Source: Clarkia xantiana subsp. parviflora (lineage: Eukaryota; Streptophyta; Magnoliopsida; Myrtales; Onagraceae). From it: a stretch of 64,000 bases of DNA. Under the pieces are notes generated by a model. It saw nothing but the letters and a program-made list of their open reading frames with translations, did not search any database and was not told where the DNA came from. Both the position numbers and the translations under genes were made by a program. This document shows positions 59,260-64,000 of this stretch, in pieces; within the stretch, counting starts at the first letter, position 1; every line of letters begins with the position of its first letter. The DNA is taken from the NCBI GenBank assembly GCA_036873135.1, contig JAPTYO010000007.1, positions 25,154,763 to 25,218,762 on the forward strand, in the 5' to 3' direction.

Positions 59260-59290
<31 letters not shown>
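59120..59290 (+). mobile_element. Complete tRNA-derived SINE with target duplication
   Basis: Flanked on both sides by the identical 19-mer aactatcatgtcaaaagaa (59101-59119 and 59291-59309). The body starts cccaaggttggttggacc (A-box region), has the B box GGTCGAAACCC at about 59173, then 'ggagacgcc', 'actttaacc/ctttaaccttaacgc' and ends in a poly-A tail of about 29 nt. Identical long flanks and a long tail mean a recent insertion. Confidence 0.85.
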
Positions 59291-59294
<4 letters not shown>

Positions 59295-59309
59295 ATCATG
59301 TCAAAAGAA

Positions 59310-60400
59310 AAGTATGCAACATTTCTATTCTTAGTGTTGTGCATGTTCATCATAGTGTTCTTCATCAAGTTTATTCGTATGAGATAATTAAGTAATCAAT
59401 GAAATATGTAATTAAATCAGCAAAATGGAGAGTACGTACCAAGGTCGAACTAAATAGTTCTCATGCTAGAGAGTACTTTATAAGTTATAGCCATACTTTT
59501 GTAAAAGAGAGACTGCATATCATATTGACTTCTTGCTTTGTTTCTCAATATACATAGGAGAATGATCAATCCCGATGGTGAAAGGACGCCATAGAATTAT
59601 GACAATAAGCTATGTAAGTCTCTCCATGTTTTGCATCACGTCACATACACTTTTTCCCCAAAATTATGATATATTATAAAATATGTTACAATATATGTAT
59701 TTACTTGAAAAAAAAAAAGAATATATCTACTAATTTTAGCATTTTACGTACCTATTAATTAAAATAATAGTTTATATTGATAATATATATACATATCTTA
59801 AATATGTATAAGATATACAAATTATGGTATATATAAAATAAAAATATATCATATTAACCTGCACGTTATTGGAGCTTTACTTAAATGAAAAATTATTTTA
59901 TAATAATTACGCCACATAAAGTTAGGCATATAATTGTCGTATAATATAAATAAATATATAATTACATGTTACATTGAAATATAGTAAACGTTAGATAAAG
60001 CTTAGATTAACGATGTTATCCTAAATGTCACTTTTTGAAAATGATAAATCTAAATACTAAAAAAATGCATATTTAAATTGAGAATTGTGCTACTCATGAA
60101 GGTACGATTTGAAAAATTGTGTTACTAAAGATATGATATAGTATCAAACTATGTATAATTGATGTGGAATCTCATTCGAAGTACACACCAATTCTAACTC
60201 ACTCTAATTATACCGGAGTTTTGGTGTGTAAACTTCACATATCAAAATTTTGGTTTGTAAGTTTTTAACTATTTTATACCTCTAAATTCCACGCCGGTTT
60301 TTTTGGGTATATGCACTTGATTCTGAACTGATTTAGCTTTGTGGAATAGCAACTTTTCTTGTAGTAGTAAAGGTGTATATTTATAAGTGTATATATAGTT
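59310..60400. other. Intergenic, no feature recognised
   Basis: AT-rich, no coding region or clear repeat. Confidence 0.5.
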
Positions 60401-61130
60401 GGGTGGCAATCATTCGTGTCGCGTCGCTAGTAACATACATGTCATTATGTCAACATATCTCTCGTGTCAAAACAGATTATTATAAATGTGTCGCTAGTTT
60501 TCAAAACATGGGTGTTGACACAGGCAGATCCACAAGACACATAATTTTCGTGTCAAAACAGATCCCGTGTCAACATGAGATTTGTTTGTCACGAAAAAAT
60601 ATTACACTTTTTAGCCCTAAACTTTTACAAATGTTACAAAATCATCATATTTGCTTGATCAAGCAACATCATATTTTGACAAATAATTTGAAGTCTTCTC
60701 ATTATATAATTAATAAGTTTATAATGAAAAATTACTTGAATATAAAAAAAATCCAACATTACAAACAAAATAAGCTGATATCTAAATTTTAAGTGATCTT
60801 AAAAATCTAGCAAATAAAATTCTATTATAAGTTTTTTTTTTGCCGATATAAGTTTTTGTTATTACAAACAAATCCTATTATAAGTTTTTTAAATATATTA
60901 ATGTATTGAATAGTTGTAATATTTTTAAAATTATTGGTCTTTATATATAAATATTAAGTTTCAAATAAACCTTGTCAAGCAGGTCTATCGTTTACCTACA
61001 GATTAAATCTACACGGACATGCTTAAAAGCAGGTCTCTAGTCGTGTCAACATATCTATCAGACACGGCATAAATTTTCACGTAGATCAGGACATGAAAAA
61101 ACAGATCGTGTCGTGTCAGAAATTGACACC

Positions 61131-61131
<1 letters not shown>
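60401..61131. mobile_element. TIR element upstream of the aquaporin gene
   Basis: The left end GGGTGGCAATCATTCGTGTCG and the reverse complement of the right end, GGGTGTCAATTTCTGACACG, are similar. 'cgtgtcaacat' and 'cgtgtcaaaacagat' words recur inside near both ends. The middle is AT-rich. A repeat of the 'GGGTGTCAA..CGTGTC' type common in plants. No target duplication confirmed. Confidence 0.5.

Positions 61132-61133
<2 letters not shown>

Positions 61134-61178
<45 letters not shown>
61134..61178. repeat. (TA)n microsatellite, ~22 units
   Basis: TA run directly right of the TIR element, about 75 bp before the aquaporin TATA box. Confidence 0.9.
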
Positions 61179-61180
<2 letters not shown>

Positions 61181-61254
61181 TAATGATAAATATGCAATAA
61201 GAATCATCATCACTTAATAAAATAAAGGTAGATACGTTGTGCTATGTATATGCA

Positions 61255-61264
61255 CTATAAATAG
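61255..61264 (+). promoter_or_regulatory. TATA box of the NIP aquaporin gene
   Basis: CTATAAATAG lies 160 bp upstream of the ATG at 61415. A pyrimidine-rich leader (tcttctcttgttctatcttc) follows, consistent with transcription start near 61290. Confidence 0.65.
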
Positions 61265-61414
61265 GGAATTAAGGGCACAAACACTCTCGACACATACACA
61301 TAGTTCTCTACCCTAATATCGATTATATAGCAATCTTTCTTCTCTTGTTCTATCTTCTTCTCCCTGCTCCTCTAAATAAGGACTTTCCACCTAACATTTA
61401 TACAATCCTTGCCA

Positions 61415-63957
61415 ATGACGATCGAAGATCTCGAATTGGCAAATGACAACAACTCGAACACACCCCACGACTTGACCTCGGTTCAAAACCCGAAACCCGA
61501 TATCCCAATGATACTCCGAAGACTACTTCAAGCGTACCCGCCTGGCTTTTACCGAAAGGTCGGTTCATAATCCACTTTCGCATGAATTTCAACCCGTCCA
61601 CCCCGACCTTCTTATTAATGGGAGCTAGGTTCCACCTTTTATTTAAGGGTTAATATTCAAATTGCTACCCAAACTTTAACCAATTTACAAATCACTATCT
61701 GAAATTTAATTTTTTAAATTGGAACCCGAACTTTTAGTTTCATAGCAATTATTACATTTGTTCAAAAACCCATCAAATTAGACAGAAAATCAGAATGTTT
61801 CCGTCATGTGTCGTCTTTACATAAGATGGACTCACACATAAACTGAAAAATATTATTGCAGGTGGTTGCGGAAACCATAGCGACGTTCATGCTAGTGTTC
61901 GTGGGATGTGGTTCGGGTGCGCTGAGCGCGAGTGATGAGCGGAGGGTTTCCAAGCTTGGAGCATCAATTGCAGGAGGGTTGGTGGTGACAGTGATGATCT
62001 ACGCCGTGGGACACATCTCCGGCGCACACATGAACCCCGCAGTAACCCTAGCTTTCGCTGCGGTGAGGCATTTCCCATGGAAGCAGGTAAGCCTGATTCC
62101 GAACATATATGAATGAAACAAACAGAATGTTACAAAAACTTGCGTCTGAAATTCCCATGTTTCCTGAAAATCTCATGTTTGGTTTTGTTGTTTACTGGTC
62201 TTTTCTTTTTCCTTGGATGCTACTACTAGTTGTTCTTTATTTTGTCGTAATGTTGCTTTTCACATTTTCTAGTTTTTTTTAATTTCCCGCGGGGTGGTCC
62301 TAGGGGCCCTCATCAGGAAGGCAGCACCCGTAGCATGCTTGCTCCACACCTAGACTAATTCCCACTCGCACCGGGTCAGCCTGTAAGGGGTAAAGTGCTG
62401 GCCATGAACAATTTTCCATTCCCATAGTCACTAGCGGGGATTGAATGACCCGGTAGCAGTAAAGAGAAAGAGTTAATTTTGAAAATAACCTTCCATGCAT
62501 GTTCTCTGTCTTGCATTTTGTCGGTCAGATCAAGTGTTATATATAGTTCATTTAAACTCTCATTTTTCTACTAGTTGTTTTAATAATAATTAAATCACTC
62601 GCGCCGAACACAAAATGTTCGACATTTTTATTGAGTTTGGAAGGAGTTTAATCTGAAATCTCTAATTAAGAGACAAAGCATCTATCCGCAATAAAAATGG
62701 TCAAAACTATCCTTAATATGGTATCTAGAGGTTAACTTAATAAAATACCAAACACAAAGATGGAATGGGGAATTATTCTCCTTCTCAAGTTTTGATGATG
62801 TATATTTTTTATTCTAAAAAATGTAACTATTTTAAATTTCACACTTTAAAAGCTCTGTGAAACGACACACGTACACTAGCTAGCTAGTCTTTTTAGGGAT
62901 GGGCATTAAAACCGAGATGACTGTACCGGACCAGTTCAAAACATACTATGTTTACAAAGAGTGACACGATACTATGATTTGGAAGTATTTAAAACAATTT
63001 GGGTTCGGAACCGGACCGGTGCCATGCCCAATCTTAGTCTTGAATAATTTATTAGTGGTTACCCATGTAGCTCGATAGTTAGGCACATGGAAATGAATTG
63101 AGTGAGGAACATGAAAGCGATATATATATATAAATATAGAGAGTGAGAGAGAGAGGTAGATGAGTGCATATATATATATCCTGTCGCTGTTTTGGGAGAA
63201 ATTATTGAGCCGGACCCAGAAAGATGCATACATGGTTGGACCCCTCCACTTGTTAATTAAGCCATGACGATCGAGTCACGTTGTAAGACATACAGAGAGG
63301 CAGATTGGCTTAAGTTCGGTGGTTACCTTTCCATCCAAAGTCGGCCCACCTTATTTTAATGACGCTTCTTCTAAGATGTTCTTATATACCCAAAGCTGGT
63401 GGTGGTCTCTCCACAAGCCACATCATTTGGCGGGTTTATAACAAAAAAAATCACAAAACTTTTAATTTTTTAATTTCCCTACTTCAACTTTCTTTTTAAA
63501 CCAAAATAAAAAATAAAAAAATACACTCATTACCTTCCGTCAAAACTTAATGGAAAATGTCATGGGGTTTCAAAGAGACACACATGACCGACAAAGAGAC
63601 GAATGTAAATTTTTGGTCTAAAATCAACAATTAAATTATTTGCAACTTATAAAACAAAATTCGGGTGGCTATTTATTTATTTATATAAACGGACATATTT
63701 AGTTATTATCCCTTGTAACTTTAATTATAGGTATACCTTACAATGACACAACATGCATGCAGGTGCCACTCTACGCAGCTGCCCAGCTTACAGGGGCAAT
63801 ATCTGCCGCATTTACGGTGCGAATACTAGTGGACCCGGTTAAACAAGTAGGGACCACATCACCTACGGGTACCGATGCGAAAGCATTCATTATGGAAATC
63901 ATCGTAACATTCTCCTTGATGTTCATCACCTCAGCTGTTGCAACAGACACCAAAGCT
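61415..63957 (+). CDS. NIP2/Lsi1-like aquaporin (NIP III), 5' part
   Basis: Three exons in the window: 61415-61558 (48 codons), 61862-62086 (75) and 63763-63957 (65). All are phase 0 with GT-AG junctions, and the last donor (gct|gtacgt) shows the gene continues past the edge. Exon 2 encodes [20 protein letters not shown] and [25 protein letters not shown] with the first NPA box. Exon 3 carries [20 protein letters not shown] and ends at ATDTKA. A glycine before 'LVVTVMIY', where many NIPs have Trp, is what OsLsi1-type silicon channels have at the H2 filter position. The second NPA and the remaining filter residues are off the window. Expected role: plasma-membrane silicic acid and metalloid (boric/arsenous acid) uptake. 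The N-terminal 48 residues are cytosolic. Confidence 0.85.
62275..62485 (-). mobile_element. Probable SINE-like insertion in intron 2 of the NIP gene
   Basis: A GC-rich island in an AT-rich intron. On the minus strand it has 'gggtcattcaatccccgc' (B-box-like) near 62445, a body rich in 'gacccgg', 'gggaatt' words and an A-rich end (aaattaaaaaaaact) at about 62275. It does not share the body of the SINE at 59120. Class uncertain. Confidence 0.4.
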
Positions 63958-64000
63958 GTACGTTTATCTAATTAATGACAAGCACTTCTAATGTTTATAC

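Overview
This window is a transposon-rich stretch of a eudicot plant nuclear genome. Three things point to a plant: AT-rich intergenic DNA, genes with short GT-AG introns, and plant-specific families (PLS-class PPR, AVT1 transporter, NIP aquaporin). The NIP is of the silicon-channel (NIP III) type, a group I understand to be absent from Brassicaceae, so a non-Brassicaceae eudicot is likely. I cannot name the species.

Real genes, left to right. (1) A single-exon membrane protein annotated in plants as 'ribosomal protein L34e superfamily' (18498-19127, +). (2) A nine-exon DCN1-like cullin-neddylation gene of the AAR3 type (24146-27567, +). (3) An intronless E-class PPR gene resembling At2g36730 (29069-30622, +). 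(4) A three-exon AVT1-type vacuolar amino-acid transporter (31966-34769, -). (5) The first three exons of a NIP2/Lsi1-like aquaporin that runs off the right edge (61415-63957 and beyond, +). A promoter plus first exon with no recognisable remainder lies at 49975-50250 (-). The genes look like independent housekeeping or transport loci, and no functional cluster is evident.

The rest is mostly mobile DNA. 1-2943 ends in a Helitron-type 3' terminus. 4.4-6.5 kb holds small inverted-repeat elements. 8248-16252 is an LTR element without pol (LARD-like): both LTRs, a 5-bp target duplication (CCTTT), a tRNA-Asp-type primer site and several tandem arrays. It sits inside an older Helitron that carries RPA-like coding remnants and ends at 17502. 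22.3-23.84 kb is a long-TIR element that seems to carry a gene leader. 37745-45571 is a decayed Copia retrotransposon, itself inserted in an older inverted-repeat element and invaded twice by members of a foldback family that recurs at 28.3 and 51.3 kb; two copies have clear 9-bp target duplications. 47458-47952 is an almost perfect hairpin with Helitron-like 3' ends on both sides, followed by 735-bp tandem repeats. Farther right are two copies of a tRNA-derived SINE family, an hAT-like MITE, a pair of perfect palindromes and another TIR element just upstream of the aquaporin promoter.

No novel enzymatic system is visible. The most unusual structures are the double-ended Helitron-like hairpin, the foldback family, and the sense-strand-open tandem arrays of the LARD-like element. 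All coordinates come from reading by eye; splice sites were checked for phase and consensus, but nothing was searched against a database.
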